From: Chloroflexi bacterium ADurb.Bin180
Lineage (GTDB): Bacteria; Chloroflexota; Anaerolineae; UBA2200
Direction of reading: 5' to 3'
Assembly (NCBI GenBank): GCA_002070215.1
Contig: MWCV01000024.1
Span: 1 to 35,755 of the forward strand
Length of the DNA stretch: 35,755 bases
Of this stretch, positions 25,123 through 33,909 are shown piece by piece. The notes below the pieces were generated by a model that saw only the letters and a program-made list of their open reading frames with translations, was not told the DNA's origin and searched no databases. The position numbers were made by a program, and so were the translations under genes. Position 1 is the first letter of the stretch. Each line of letters starts with the position of its first letter.

Positions 25123-25893
25123 ATGAGCAGGTCGCGGCGTGCCTTGCTGGATTTCGCCACCGAGACGGCGTATCTGGCGGGCCGCTCAACGTTGGCCTAC
25201 TTTAGCACCGGCGTGGAGCCAGAGATCAAGGCCGACAACACGCCGGTGACCGTGGCCGATAGGGCCTCTGAGGAGATCGTCCGGCGCCGCATCGAGACGG
25301 CCTTTCCCCGACACGCGATCGTGGGCGAAGAGTTCGGCGCGAACGACCAGCCCAAGGCCACGCACCGCTGGTTCATCGATCCCATCGATGGCACCAAGTC
25401 GTTCATCCACGGCGTACCGCTCTACTCCGTCCTGCTCGGACTGGAGGTGGAGGGGCAGATGGAAGTGGGGGTGGCCTACTTTCCGGCGCTGGATGAAATG
25501 ATCTGCGCTGCACGGGGCGAGGGCTGCTGGTGGAACGGCCGTCGGGCGTACGTATCGGCCGTCGCCAGGCTGAGCGATGCGGTGGTGTGCTTCACGGATC
25601 CGCTGTCCTTTGAGCGCACCGGCCGAGGGCAAGCCTGGCAGAGACTGCAGCGAGCGACCTACTATCGGGCTGGCTGGAGCGATGCCTACGGCTACTGCCT
25701 GGTGGCCACCGGCAGAGCGGAAGTGGCCCTCGATCCGCTGATGGCACCGTGGGACAGTGCGCCCTTTCCGGCCATCCTTGCCGAGGCGGGCGGCTACTTT
25801 GGCGATTGGACCGGGAACAGCACCATCTACTCCGGTGACGGGCTGGGCACTACCTCAAGCCTGCTGTCGCAGGTGCTGAAAGCGCTGAAATGA
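25123..25893 (+). CDS. Inositol-monophosphatase-family phosphatase
   Basis: A 256-aa metal-dependent sugar-phosphate phosphatase. Metal ligands are in VGEEFG (67-72) and DPIDGTKSF (86-94), and WDSAPFP near residue 208 is the third motif. Family members act on inositol phosphates, histidinol phosphate, 3'-phosphoadenosine phosphates or fructose bisphosphate. RWFIDPIDGTKSFIHGVP resembles the histidinol-phosphatase (HisN) branch, but the sequence does not settle it. I use ATG 25123; TTG 25108 is an in-frame alternative, and neither has a good ribosome binding site. The stop overlaps the next start as ATGA, indicating coupling to the esterase. Confidence 0.85.
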   Translation: MSRSRRALLDFATETAYLAGRSTLAYFSTGVEPEIKADNTPVTVADRASEEIVRRRIETAFPRHAIVGEEFGANDQPKATHRWFIDPIDGTKSFIHGVPLYSVLLGLEVEGQMEVGVAYFPALDEMICAARGEGCWWNGRRAYVSAVARLSDAVVCFTDPLSFERTGRGQAWQRLQRATYYRAGWSDAYGYCLVATGRAEVALDPLMAPWDSAPFPAILAEAGGYFGDWTGNSTIYSGDGLGTTSSLLSQVLKALK

Positions 25894-26810
25894 CCCGGCA
25901 CGAAACAACGAGACCTCTGCTGCTCGTGGCACTGGCCTGCGCCCTCTGCGCTTCCTGTGCGCGAGTGGAGCCAACCGGCACAGCGCCGCAGGCAGCAGAG
26001 GCCACTGCGACGCCAGCGTTGATGCCGACCGCGGCGCCAGTTGAGCCGACGGCCACGGCCGTCCCAAACAGCCCCGTGCCCACTCTCACCCGCGTGCCTT
26101 CGGTGCAGGCCGCCCACTCCATCACCCTGCACTACTCGGACGCCAAAGGCAAGCCGGTAGAACAAGCAGTGAACTATCTGCTCTACACTCCTGCCGGCTA
26201 CGGACAGGATGGCGCTCCTGAAGGCGGCTGGCCGTTGATCCTTTTCCTGCACGGCCAGCTCGAATGGGGCGATGACCCGACGGTGCTCACCAGGCAGGGT
26301 GTGCCCAAGCTGCTGGCCGAAGGGCAGAACCTGCCGGCGCTGGTCCTCTCGCCGCAGTCGCGGGAAGGAAGCCGGTGGTGGCCCCAAACGGCCATGCTGG
26401 CGGCGCTGCTGGATGCGATCCAGGCGCAATACGATGTCAACCCGCGCCGGGTGTATCTGACGGGCATCAGCATGGGTGGTTACGGGGTCTGGGCGCTGGC
26501 GATGGCCGAGGCTGCCCGCTTTGCCGCTGTGGTGCCCATCGCGGGCGGGGCGGACTATCTGCCGGGTGATACGCCCATTCCAGAGGCCATCTGCAACCTG
26601 CGCGACGTGCCGGTGTGGGTCTTTCACGGCGAGCTGGACCAGAACGTGCCCGTCTCGGCAGCGATCAACGCGGTGCGAGCGCTGGAGAAGTGCGGCGGCC
26701 GGCCCAGGCTCACGTTGTACCCCGATGCGGCTCACGCCGAGGCGTGGGAGGAGGCCTACTCCCACCCGGCATTGTGGGAGTGGCTGTTCGCACAGGTGCG
26801 AAAGGACTGA
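25890..26810 (+). CDS. Secreted alpha/beta-hydrolase (esterase/PHB-depolymerase-like)
   Basis: A 306-aa protein with an N-terminal hydrophobic signal (about 9-23). The cysteines in ALCASC resemble a lipoprotein site, though the -3 position is not a standard residue. A Pro/Thr/Ala-rich linker (about 27-70) leads to an alpha/beta-hydrolase domain. The nucleophile is S194 in TGISMGG; the oxyanion region is LFLHGQLEWG (118-127); the likely acid and base are D in HGELDQNVPV (about 250) and H in DAAHAEAWE (about 285). It resembles extracellular esterases of the phospholipase/carboxylesterase or feruloyl-esterase type. Its ATG overlaps the phosphatase stop. Confidence 0.85.
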   Translation: MTRHETTRPLLLVALACALCASCARVEPTGTAPQAAEATATPALMPTAAPVEPTATAVPNSPVPTLTRVPSVQAAHSITLHYSDAKGKPVEQAVNYLLYTPAGYGQDGAPEGGWPLILFLHGQLEWGDDPTVLTRQGVPKLLAEGQNLPALVLSPQSREGSRWWPQTAMLAALLDAIQAQYDVNPRRVYLTGISMGGYGVWALAMAEAARFAAVVPIAGGADYLPGDTPIPEAICNLRDVPVWVFHGELDQNVPVSAAINAVRALEKCGGRPRLTLYPDAAHAEAWEEAYSHPALWEWLFAQVRKD

Positions 26811-26920
26811 CCTCATCGGTCGTGAACTCGCCGGCGTACACCCGGGAGGAGGATCTGCGTCATCAGGGTAGAGAGCACGGAGGCTGGGACGCCCTGACGA
26901 ATGACGAAAGGAGACTGATT

Positions 26921-27892
26921 ATGAGGGCTAGGCGAGTCCTTCGGCTATTGCTCATCACCGGTGTCCTGTTTATGCTTGCCCTGGCGCCTGTTGCAGCGCA
27001 GGGCCGGCAATTGCCCCCGTCCGCCAGCCGCGTTCTGGTGCACTTCCAGGGCGAGATCAAGAGCCGGCCAGCGGAATCCACTCTGGGCACCTGGGTAGTG
27101 GGGTCTAGAACGATCAGCGTCGTTGAGACGACCATGATCGACGAAACCCGGGGACCGGCTGTGGTGGGTGCGCAAGTTGTGATCATCGCCCGGGCGCTGC
27201 CAACCACTGACGCAACGCAACCGGCACTTGAGGCGGTGCTGATCCGGGTGGTCAGCCCAATGTGGCCGCCGCGCACGGTGGTCGTGCGCGGGATCGTGCT
27301 AGAGAAACAGCCAGCCTTCTTTGTGGTCAATGGCCTGCGCATCATTTATGATGCCAGCACCCCGTGTGCAGATGAGGTCAAGGAAGGCGCACTGGTGCTT
27401 GTCTGGGCTATCCGAACCAGCGAAGGGATCAAGGCGCAACGTATTCGCGTCCTGGCCAGCCCGCTGCCCATTGTCGAGTTTGAAGGCGTCATCAAGCGGC
27501 TGTCGCGTGAGCTATGGGTGGTCGGCGACCGGCGCGTGCGCCTCAATGCCGGCACCGTAATCGATGGAACACCGGCGGTTGGCGCCATGGCGCGGGTACG
27601 CGGCTACGAGCAGAAGAACGGCGTGATCCTGGCGCTGGTGATCGCGGTGGTTGAGCCGCCCGGGACGGTGGAGTGGACTGGACGGATTGACCGTATTCCG
27701 CCGACCATTGCAATCTATCTGCCCATGTACGTTGGGCGATGGGTGGTGGCAGGGCGTGAGGTGTGGGTAACGCGGGCGACCGTGGTTAAGGGCACCCCTC
27801 GCATCGGTGCTCAAGCGCGGGTGGTGGCTGTCCCGGGCACCGGCCGCCTGCTTACTGCAGTTACCATCGAGGTGCTGACTCTCACCGAGTAG
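26921..27892 (+). CDS. Secreted protein with four DUF5666-like beta repeats
   Basis: A 323-aa protein with a clear signal peptide (about 1-27, ending PVAAQG). The mature part consists of four related units of roughly 60-70 residues (about 38-110, 119-178, 184-245, 249-320). Each begins with a V-x-F/W-x-G-x-I strand, has a central WVVG/FVVN strand, a threonine-valine-I/V-x-GTP turn and a GA-x-x-V/A-R/V strand. This matches the DUF5666 pattern as I know it; no molecular function is established. The frame is open back to 26615, overlapping the esterase, but AAAGGAG eight bases before ATG 26921 and the signal peptide fix the start. The repeats imply a small extracellular beta-barrel-like scaffold. 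Confidence 0.8.
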   Translation: MRARRVLRLLLITGVLFMLALAPVAAQGRQLPPSASRVLVHFQGEIKSRPAESTLGTWVVGSRTISVVETTMIDETRGPAVVGAQVVIIARALPTTDATQPALEAVLIRVVSPMWPPRTVVVRGIVLEKQPAFFVVNGLRIIYDASTPCADEVKEGALVLVWAIRTSEGIKAQRIRVLASPLPIVEFEGVIKRLSRELWVVGDRRVRLNAGTVIDGTPAVGAMARVRGYEQKNGVILALVIAVVEPPGTVEWTGRIDRIPPTIAIYLPMYVGRWVVAGREVWVTRATVVKGTPRIGAQARVVAVPGTGRLLTAVTIEVLTLTE

Positions 27893-27947
27893 GCAGCAGG
27901 GGGAAGCGAATTAGGGCGCCTTTTGTTCTTCGGCGGCGCCAGAGACC

Positions 27948-27980
27948 AAGCCAGGGCGGGTACACCGCCTTGGCTTTCTT
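27948..27980 (+). terminator. Terminator after the repeat protein
   Basis: A 12-bp stem with one G-U pair (27948-27959 with 27965-27976, loop 27960-27964) is followed by a mixed T-rich tail (TTTCTTGCTGCTT). It separates the preceding run of genes from the PAS gene, which has its own promoter. Confidence 0.65.
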
Positions 27981-28006
27981 GCTGCTTGAGGGGGCGGCAG
28001 GATCGT

Positions 28007-28035
28007 TTGCGCCCCAAAGCCCTAAAGGGTATACT
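28007..28035 (+). promoter_or_regulatory. Promoter of the PAS gene
   Basis: TATACT (28030-28035) is a good -10; TTGCGC (28007-28012), 17 bases upstream, is a weak -35. The spacing to the ATG at 28067 leaves a leader of about 25 bases. Confidence 0.55.
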
Positions 28036-28066
28036 GAACTCGTAACTCAATCAATGAGGGAGCAAG

Positions 28067-28414
28067 ATGGTCACAAGCGAATGGGCAGAGGAATTTGGAG
28101 CAGCGATCACGGTATGCGACGAGAATGGCGTCATCGTCGAGGCCAACCAGCGTTCGAGGTCCAGGATTGCCTCGGGCAATGAGACGGCGGTGTTGGGCAT
28201 GAACATGCTGGACTGTCACCCCGAGCCGGCGCGCAGCAAGGTGGTGCAGATGCTCAAGACCGAGGCGACTAACGTGTACACCATCGAGAAGAACGGTCGG
28301 CGCAAGCTCATTTATCAGGCGCCGTGGTACAAGGATGGCCATTTCGCCGGGCTGGTAGAGCTGTCGTTGCCGCTCCCAGACGAGATGCCCCACTTTAACC
28401 GGGACAAGAAGTGA
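28067..28414 (+). CDS. Single-domain PAS protein
   Basis: A 115-aa protein that is essentially one PAS domain: AAITVCDENGVIVEANQ (12-28) is the opening strand pair, GMNMLDCHPEP (44-54) the middle, and NGRRKLIYQAPWYKDGHFAGLVELS (80-104) the closing strands. There is no attached kinase, cyclase or DNA-binding domain. The HPEP and IYQ-PWY stretches recall stand-alone PAS proteins and PAS domains attached to DUF438-type regulators. It may bind a small ligand or heme and signal to a partner protein. It has its own promoter and a GGGAG ribosome binding site. The next gene, a lipid kinase, starts 97 bases downstream. Confidence 0.82.
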   Translation: MVTSEWAEEFGAAITVCDENGVIVEANQRSRSRIASGNETAVLGMNMLDCHPEPARSKVVQMLKTEATNVYTIEKNGRRKLIYQAPWYKDGHFAGLVELSLPLPDEMPHFNRDKK

Positions 28415-28511
28415 TCGCTCGTTCGTCGGGCGCAACCGCGCCCTGTTGGTGGTGTTCTTCAAGAGACGCGGGTCTCTGAACTCATTCCCATTGTCGGGGC
28501 AGGGAGGCAGG

Positions 28512-29441
28512 TTGGCCAGGTACAAGATCATCGTCAACCCAACGTGCGGGAGAGGGAACGGCGAACGAAGCATTCCGGCGATTGAGGAGGCGCTGCGGCG
28601 CCGCGGGGTCGACTTTGACCTCGTGCGGACGGAGCGCCCCTGGCACGCCGCAGAGCTGGCCAGACAGGCCGCTCATGATGGTTTTGACGTAGTAGTGTCC
28701 GGCGGCGGCGACGGCACGGCCAATGAGGTAGTGAATGGCCTGATGCTGGCCAAGCAGGACGGCAAAGCGGCGGCGATGGGCATCCTGAGCATCGGTCGAG
28801 GCAACGACTATGCCTTTGGGATGATGGTACCCATGGGCGTCGAAGCCGGATGCCAGGCGCTGGCCGAAGGTAAGCGACGCTGGGTGGATGTGGGCCAGGT
28901 AGTGGGCGGCGACTACCCGCAGGGGCGGTACTTTGGCAACGGCGTGGGCATCGGTTTTGATACGGTGGTCGGATTCGAGGCGCTCAAGCTCAAATGGCTG
29001 ACGGGCTTTCCATCCTACATCGTGGCCGCACTCAAAACGGTATTCCTCTACTTTCGTGCGCCCTTGCTGCGCATCGAGCACGATGGCGGCACTGTCGAGC
29101 GGGCCTGTTTGATGGTTTCGATAATGAACGGTCGGCGGCTGGGCGGAGGCTTCATGATGGCGCCGGAAGGTCGCCCTGACGATGGCATGGCCGATGCGTG
29201 TGTGGCGCGACAGGTCAGCCGGGCCAGGGTGTTCACGCTCGTACCGCACTTTATGAAGGGTACACAGGCGACCCAGCCCGAGGTGGAGATGATCCACTCC
29301 CGGCGATTTGACATAGTCGCACTGGAGGGCACCCTGCCGGTGCATGCCGATGGCGAGACGATATGCACCGCCGGCCAGCGGATAACGGTAGAGATCCTGC
29401 CGCGGCAGGTCGAGTTCATCTTCTGTGGCCCGGAGGCGTAG
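28512..29441 (+). CDS. Diacylglycerol-kinase-family lipid kinase
   Basis: A 309-aa protein of the DgkB/YegS/sphingosine-kinase family, which phosphorylates diacylglycerol or related lipids at the membrane face using ATP. The start IIVNPTCGRGNG (6-17), the nucleotide-binding GGGDGT (64-69), GRGNDYA and the C-terminal PVHADGE stretch are diagnostic. The frame is open to 28446. I use TTG 28512, because GGGAGG lies five bases before it and the family normally begins with this strand. It is three bases from the acyltransferase gene; the two would make phosphatidic acid from different precursors and likely share a transcript. Confidence 0.92.
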   Translation: MARYKIIVNPTCGRGNGERSIPAIEEALRRRGVDFDLVRTERPWHAAELARQAAHDGFDVVVSGGGDGTANEVVNGLMLAKQDGKAAAMGILSIGRGNDYAFGMMVPMGVEAGCQALAEGKRRWVDVGQVVGGDYPQGRYFGNGVGIGFDTVVGFEALKLKWLTGFPSYIVAALKTVFLYFRAPLLRIEHDGGTVERACLMVSIMNGRRLGGGFMMAPEGRPDDGMADACVARQVSRARVFTLVPHFMKGTQATQPEVEMIHSRRFDIVALEGTLPVHADGETICTAGQRITVEILPRQVEFIFCGPEA

Positions 29442-29444
29442 GGT

Positions 29445-30158
29445 ATGGCTCTGACCGAGCGGGTGGTAACCTCCGGAATCAAGGTCGTGGCGCGGACGAT
29501 TCTGCGCATCGACGGCGCCGAGCTGGAACGAGTTCCACAGCACGGGCCGCTCATCCTGGTGCCCAACCACATCAACTTTCTGGACGCGCCGGTACTGTAC
29601 ACCCACCTCCTGCCCCGGCGCATTACGGCGCTGGCCAAGCAGGAAACCTGGGACAATCCGGCCCTGCGGTTTCTGTTTGACATGGGGGAAGCGATCCCAC
29701 TGCGGCGAGGTCAGGCGGACCTGGCAGCTTTGAAGCGCGGGCTCAAGGTGCTGGAAGAGGGACGCATTCTGGCCATCGCTCCGGAGGGGCACAGGAGCAG
29801 CACTGGTCTGCTCCAGCAGGGCCACCCGGGAGTGGTGTTTATGGCAATGCACAGCGGTGCGCCGCTGCTGCCGGTGGTTTGCTACGGGGCGGAAAAGTTC
29901 CGCTCAAACATCGTGCGCCTGCGCAGAACCGACTTTCACGTCGTGGTCGGCCGACAGTTCTACATTGACACGCACGGCGAGACGGTGATGGGCGCCAAGA
30001 GGCAGCAGATAGCGGATGAGATTATGTACCAGTTGGCGGCCCTGCTGCCGCCAGAGTACCGGGGGCACTACCGCGACCTCAGCCAGGCCACCGAACAGTA
30101 CCTGCGCTTTCAGCCGCCTGCCTACAGCAACCTGCAGCGAATCGGCATCGTCGACTGA
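29445..30158 (+). CDS. plsC: 1-acyl-sn-glycerol-3-phosphate acyltransferase
   Basis: A 237-aa PlsC-family acyltransferase that transfers an acyl chain to lysophosphatidic acid. The HX4D motif is NHINFLD (41-47, H42 and D47), and the substrate motif APEGHRS is at 112-118. PLRRG (86-90) is another family block. The length is typical. No ribosome binding site precedes the ATG beyond the end of the lipid kinase gene three bases upstream, which points to translational coupling. It ends 51 bases before the convergent end of the XPB-associated operon; I see no terminator there. Confidence 0.93.
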   Translation: MALTERVVTSGIKVVARTILRIDGAELERVPQHGPLILVPNHINFLDAPVLYTHLLPRRITALAKQETWDNPALRFLFDMGEAIPLRRGQADLAALKRGLKVLEEGRILAIAPEGHRSSTGLLQQGHPGVVFMAMHSGAPLLPVVCYGAEKFRSNIVRLRRTDFHVVVGRQFYIDTHGETVMGAKRQQIADEIMYQLAALLPPEYRGHYRDLSQATEQYLRFQPPAYSNLQRIGIVD

Positions 30159-30209
30159 TGCCAGCGGAGCGGCAGCCAGGCACTACCGACGAAGTGGCGA
30201 GCACTCGGC

Positions 30210-32006
30210 TCAGCCTGTTGCCTGCCCTGGCAGCGACAGGTTGATTCCGCGCTCCTCCAGGCAACGTCGCAGGCCATCCATCTCCTGCGTCTTGACCAGC
30301 AGCAGTCGGCCCGTGGTGTCGCCGTCGAATCTGGCCAGCCGGGCGGCTATCTCAGGGTCAGCCAACAGCTCATCCGCCGTGGCTCGATCCTTCACCTCGA
30401 GCAGCACCACCTGAGAGAGCACCGCCGAGCCGTAATAGCGGCCCCACGCCTTGATCTTGAGCACCAGCTCCGGCGGCAGCGGCCCGCAGTGGATTGCCCC
30501 CAGTCGCTCAAGGTACGCGGCGACCGTCAGTCCTCGCTCGAGAGAGCGCTCGACCGATGAACGGGTGACAACGTACCGTCCATCCACCTCATCAGCCAGT
30601 TCTGCCAGCCGCTCTGTCAGCAGCAAGTCCGGCCCCTCGTGTGCCAGGCTCAGCGTGCCATCCGGCGTTGCCGCAACCTTCGCACGGTCGGGATCAAGTC
30701 CCCTGGTTACCGCGGGCAACTGGCCCCGTTCTAACAACAGCTCGCGCAGCGTAGCGGTGTTCCCTCGCTTGAGGAGAATCATGCCAGGCCCGAGCCGGCG
30801 CTCAAAGACGGGCTTGAGCGCGGGATCTTGCCACAGCGAGTCGGCGAGAGCGGCCGAGTCGGTGTGGCACAGAGCCACGGAGGGTCGAATCACGATGCGC
30901 TCGGACTGCTCGCCCCACTCACGGAGGGTCCTGAGCACGTTTTGCGGCAGGGGCTTCCCGGCCTGACGCTGCAAAAAGTCGATTATCCCGCGCGCGGATA
31001 GACCCCGCTGCTGGGCAGCATAAAAGGTCTGGCGAGACAGTTTGAACTCGAAGGATCCCCGGTCAGCGCGCACGCGGTCCGCAAAGAGCTCGATGCGCGC
31101 CAGGGTTGTCTCGGGCACGCCGCCGAGGGCCAGCAGTTGAAAGTTGGGCTGGACCACGAGCCGGCCATCGGCCACCGCCGCCGGGTTGGAGGAGGGGAGC
31201 GGCTCATCGAGCCGCATGGCGCGGTCAGCATCCTCGGTCAACCTGAACGCCAGGAGCCGACCCCCATCAAGACAGACATCCACCAGCCCGAGCCAGTGCA
31301 GGGGGCCGCTGAGCACACCGCCCACGAACGCAGCCTCGACCTCGGCCACCCAGCGCGCCTGCTGGGTGAGATAATTGGCGTCTTTGAAGTAGGGGATGCC
31401 AGGGTACTTGTCCTCTTTCTGAAAGATCAAGCGCGGCGCCAGCACGGACACCCGCTCCAGAAAGCGCTCGGCGGAAAGCCAGGTGCCGCTCTGCAGTTGG
31501 CACAGGTGGCCGAGCAAGAGCCGCCTGGCCTGGGCCAGGTCCAGGTCGAACGTGGCCATGCCGAGGGTGCTCAGTTCGCTCCACTCAGGCAGGCGCAGCC
31601 ATGCCTCAAGGCAGGTACGGGTGCGACTGAGGGCCGAGCGGCTCCAGAAGGCGGGCGGGGTCAGGTACCCGCCAGCGGCCCGCAGGTGATGGTTGGCACG
31701 CACGCACAGGCCCAGGGCCTGCAGCATCAGACGCGTAAAGTGCAGTCGGGGCGTCTCGTGCTGTGCTCCTTCTCCCAGGGCGGGCTCTGGCGAGATGAGT
31801 TGATCGTTGAGCAAACGGAGCGCGCGCTTTTGCACCTGGCCGGCCGCGTTGAGCGGCAATGGTTTGAACCTGGTGCAGCTCCAGTAGACAAAGAGCTCTC
31901 GTTGCGCCAGGGCTATCGTGGTTTCGATGGCGTCTGAAGGCAATGCGGTGGTGCCCCATTCGATAGGGGGCAGTTGGCTGGCTGGCGGGGACGAGGATGA
32001 GGCCAT
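30210..32006 (-). CDS. XPB-associated Helicase_C_3-like protein A
   Basis: A 598-aa protein without helicase motifs. Residues about 282-370 (LVVQPNFQLLALGG onward) resemble the Helicase_C_3 (XPB/Ssl2-like) domain and align with the N-terminus of the neighbouring XPB: both have a VVQ/IVQ strand, a FxxF/R-L-S-x-x-x segment, a KPLP/YPLP turn and a WGE/YGR strand. A PLHWLG motif (about 235-240) is shared with protein B. The C-terminus holds two similar units (about 385-430 and 535-590) of the form D-P-x-x-x-F/L-R followed by I/L-L-L-V/K and L-x-E-R-G. I use ATG 32006, 7 bases after the gene B stop; TTG 32021 overlaps it. Function unknown; probably a helicase partner. Confidence 0.75.
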   Translation of the reverse strand: MASSSSPPASQLPPIEWGTTALPSDAIETTIALAQRELFVYWSCTRFKPLPLNAAGQVQKRALRLLNDQLISPEPALGEGAQHETPRLHFTRLMLQALGLCVRANHHLRAAGGYLTPPAFWSRSALSRTRTCLEAWLRLPEWSELSTLGMATFDLDLAQARRLLLGHLCQLQSGTWLSAERFLERVSVLAPRLIFQKEDKYPGIPYFKDANYLTQQARWVAEVEAAFVGGVLSGPLHWLGLVDVCLDGGRLLAFRLTEDADRAMRLDEPLPSSNPAAVADGRLVVQPNFQLLALGGVPETTLARIELFADRVRADRGSFEFKLSRQTFYAAQQRGLSARGIIDFLQRQAGKPLPQNVLRTLREWGEQSERIVIRPSVALCHTDSAALADSLWQDPALKPVFERRLGPGMILLKRGNTATLRELLLERGQLPAVTRGLDPDRAKVAATPDGTLSLAHEGPDLLLTERLAELADEVDGRYVVTRSSVERSLERGLTVAAYLERLGAIHCGPLPPELVLKIKAWGRYYGSAVLSQVVLLEVKDRATADELLADPEIAARLARFDGDTTGRLLLVKTQEMDGLRRCLEERGINLSLPGQATG

Positions 32007-32013
32007 GGTGGCT

Positions 32014-33909
32014 CTAGTCAAGAACCCGGGGCATATAGCCGCGTTCGCTGAACTCTTTCACCAGCAGAGGAACATCTTCCTCTGCCACGAGAGCCAGACG
32101 CGGCGTGATGCGGGCCACAATGCGCTGCGACAGGGCCGTGCTGACCTGGAGTTCCGCCAGCAGCACGTCATCCTGCAGCTCGAGGAGGGCAAAGCCCTCG
32201 TAGAGCCTCACCCGACCGTAGCGCGACCACCAGTCATTGAGTGCCTCGGTCACGGCCGGAGGGGCTGGCGCCGAAAGACAGCGATTCCACTCGGCGAGCA
32301 GCTCGGCGGCCGAGTGACCGACCTCGAACTCGGCACAGGCCCGGCGCGGATCGAGTTGATACACGAAACGATCGGGGGCAGCCTCCTGCAGCTCGGCGAT
32401 CCTTCCGAGCAGAACGTGCACCGAGGCACAGACGCTGTGCGGGCGAACCAGAACTATGACCTCGGAGCCGCGCTGCTCAACGGTCAACGGCACGCCTCCA
32501 ACAGGCTCGCGGGGCGCGGGTCTGTCCCAGACCCAGTTGGCCAGGCCAGTGGAGCGATACGCCACCAGACGCTCTCCCTCCAGCAAGAGCTGCACCCAGC
32601 CCAGCCAGTGGAGAGGGCCTTGCAGCATAAACCGGAGTATCCTGCCCTCAACCTGGTCCCACGAAGGGGTTGAGTGCGGAGAGAAGCGCCCCGAGGAATC
32701 GCGGACCGCGACGCCCCAGGCAGTGACAGGAGCATCGAGCAGCGCATTCATCTGCGGCCACAGCCGTCTGATGGCCGCTTCGACCCGGTCCAGCGGAAGC
32801 CACCCCGTTTCTCCGGTGCAGGCCAGGGACCTGAGCAGCAAATGGCGCATCCGCACCAGCCGTGAGCGGAAATGCTGATACGAACAGGCATACTGCGCGT
32901 TGTGCCACAGAACAAGGCCAGTCGACCGACGCAGCACGCTGTCCAGCTCGCTCCAGTTGGCGAGCGACTGATAGGCGTGCGCCAGGCTCCGGGCCCGGGC
33001 CTGCACCGTCTGCGCACTGAATTGCTCCCAGGCATGTTTCCTGGCGACGAGGTGGTCCGCCGTCAGCTCCACGAGGCCCAGCTCCACGAGCAGGCGACAG
33101 AACAGGTCGGCCTCCTCCGCCTCGCCTGATATCGCTGTAGCGAGCTCCTGCAGGGCCGGCTCGGCCAGCAGCATTGCCGCGGGGAGAGCCGTCAACAACT
33201 GCCGGGAGATATCGAGCTTGCGACCCCGACGCAGCCGTGCCAGTTCTGCCTGCTCGATTGGCCAACCCTGCAAGCCGGCCGCCAGTCGCCGTTCGACCGG
33301 CGCAGATCCAGGAGGCGCTCGCCGGGGCCTGACTGTAGCAATGTGCTGCCACACGGTAACCAACTGCGACAGGGCATCGGCCGTGTCGCGACTGCGGATG
33401 TCGGGTGAAGGGGGAATAGGCTCGGCCTGGCACCACCCGGGCAGGGGCGGCACGAGCTGCTGGACTTCCCAGGGCAGCCAGTACTGCGGCATCTGGTGCA
33501 GCGAGTCGCGCCAGGCCAGCAGTAGACCGACTCGCGCCAGGTCAGACAGGAACCCGGCTGCCTCGACGGGCTTGACCTCTGGTTCAGATTCCGGGCGCAT
33601 GGAGCTCATCGCCAGAGCCATTCCGGAAGGAGTCACGCCGCAACCGTCCTCGGCCACAAAAGCGGCACGCAGGGCCTCGCGGAGAAGCGGAGGCAGAGAG
33701 ACGACAATGCGGGCAGTGCCAGTATGGTCAGCCAGCAGCTCTACCAGCCCCGAAACGAGCTGCGACCGATCAGAGCCTGGCAGCGTGCAACCTCTCGCCC
33801 GGGCGAGGTCGCGGAGTTCTTGCTCAGGCAATTGGCTCAGGATTGTGGCCAGGCCGGAACGGGCGTCGTCCAGGCAATCAGTGGACAAGCTGAGGGACCT
33901 CGTCTTCAT
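32014..33909 (-). CDS. XPB-associated Helicase_C_3-like protein B
   Basis: A 631-aa protein. Residues about 28-60 (ELRDLARARGC to LVSGLVELL) look like a SAP-type helix-extended-loop-helix, a DNA-binding fold. The middle is predicted helical with no motif I know. GPLHWLGW (431-438) matches protein A, and the C-terminal 150 residues match the XPB N-terminus and protein A: VLVRPHS at about 487-493, then DWWSRYGRVRLYEG (569-582) beside DYVARYGRVKL in XPB, then TPRLALVAEEDV and ERGYMP. The ATG at 33909 overlaps the helicase gene by 32 bases; a TTG at 33888 has a better ribosome binding site (GAGG). No catalytic motif was seen. Confidence 0.75.
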   Translation of the reverse strand: MKTRSLSLSTDCLDDARSGLATILSQLPEQELRDLARARGCTLPGSDRSQLVSGLVELLADHTGTARIVVSLPPLLREALRAAFVAEDGCGVTPSGMALAMSSMRPESEPEVKPVEAAGFLSDLARVGLLLAWRDSLHQMPQYWLPWEVQQLVPPLPGWCQAEPIPPSPDIRSRDTADALSQLVTVWQHIATVRPRRAPPGSAPVERRLAAGLQGWPIEQAELARLRRGRKLDISRQLLTALPAAMLLAEPALQELATAISGEAEEADLFCRLLVELGLVELTADHLVARKHAWEQFSAQTVQARARSLAHAYQSLANWSELDSVLRRSTGLVLWHNAQYACSYQHFRSRLVRMRHLLLRSLACTGETGWLPLDRVEAAIRRLWPQMNALLDAPVTAWGVAVRDSSGRFSPHSTPSWDQVEGRILRFMLQGPLHWLGWVQLLLEGERLVAYRSTGLANWVWDRPAPREPVGGVPLTVEQRGSEVIVLVRPHSVCASVHVLLGRIAELQEAAPDRFVYQLDPRRACAEFEVGHSAAELLAEWNRCLSAPAPPAVTEALNDWWSRYGRVRLYEGFALLELQDDVLLAELQVSTALSQRIVARITPRLALVAEEDVPLLVKEFSERGYMPRVLD

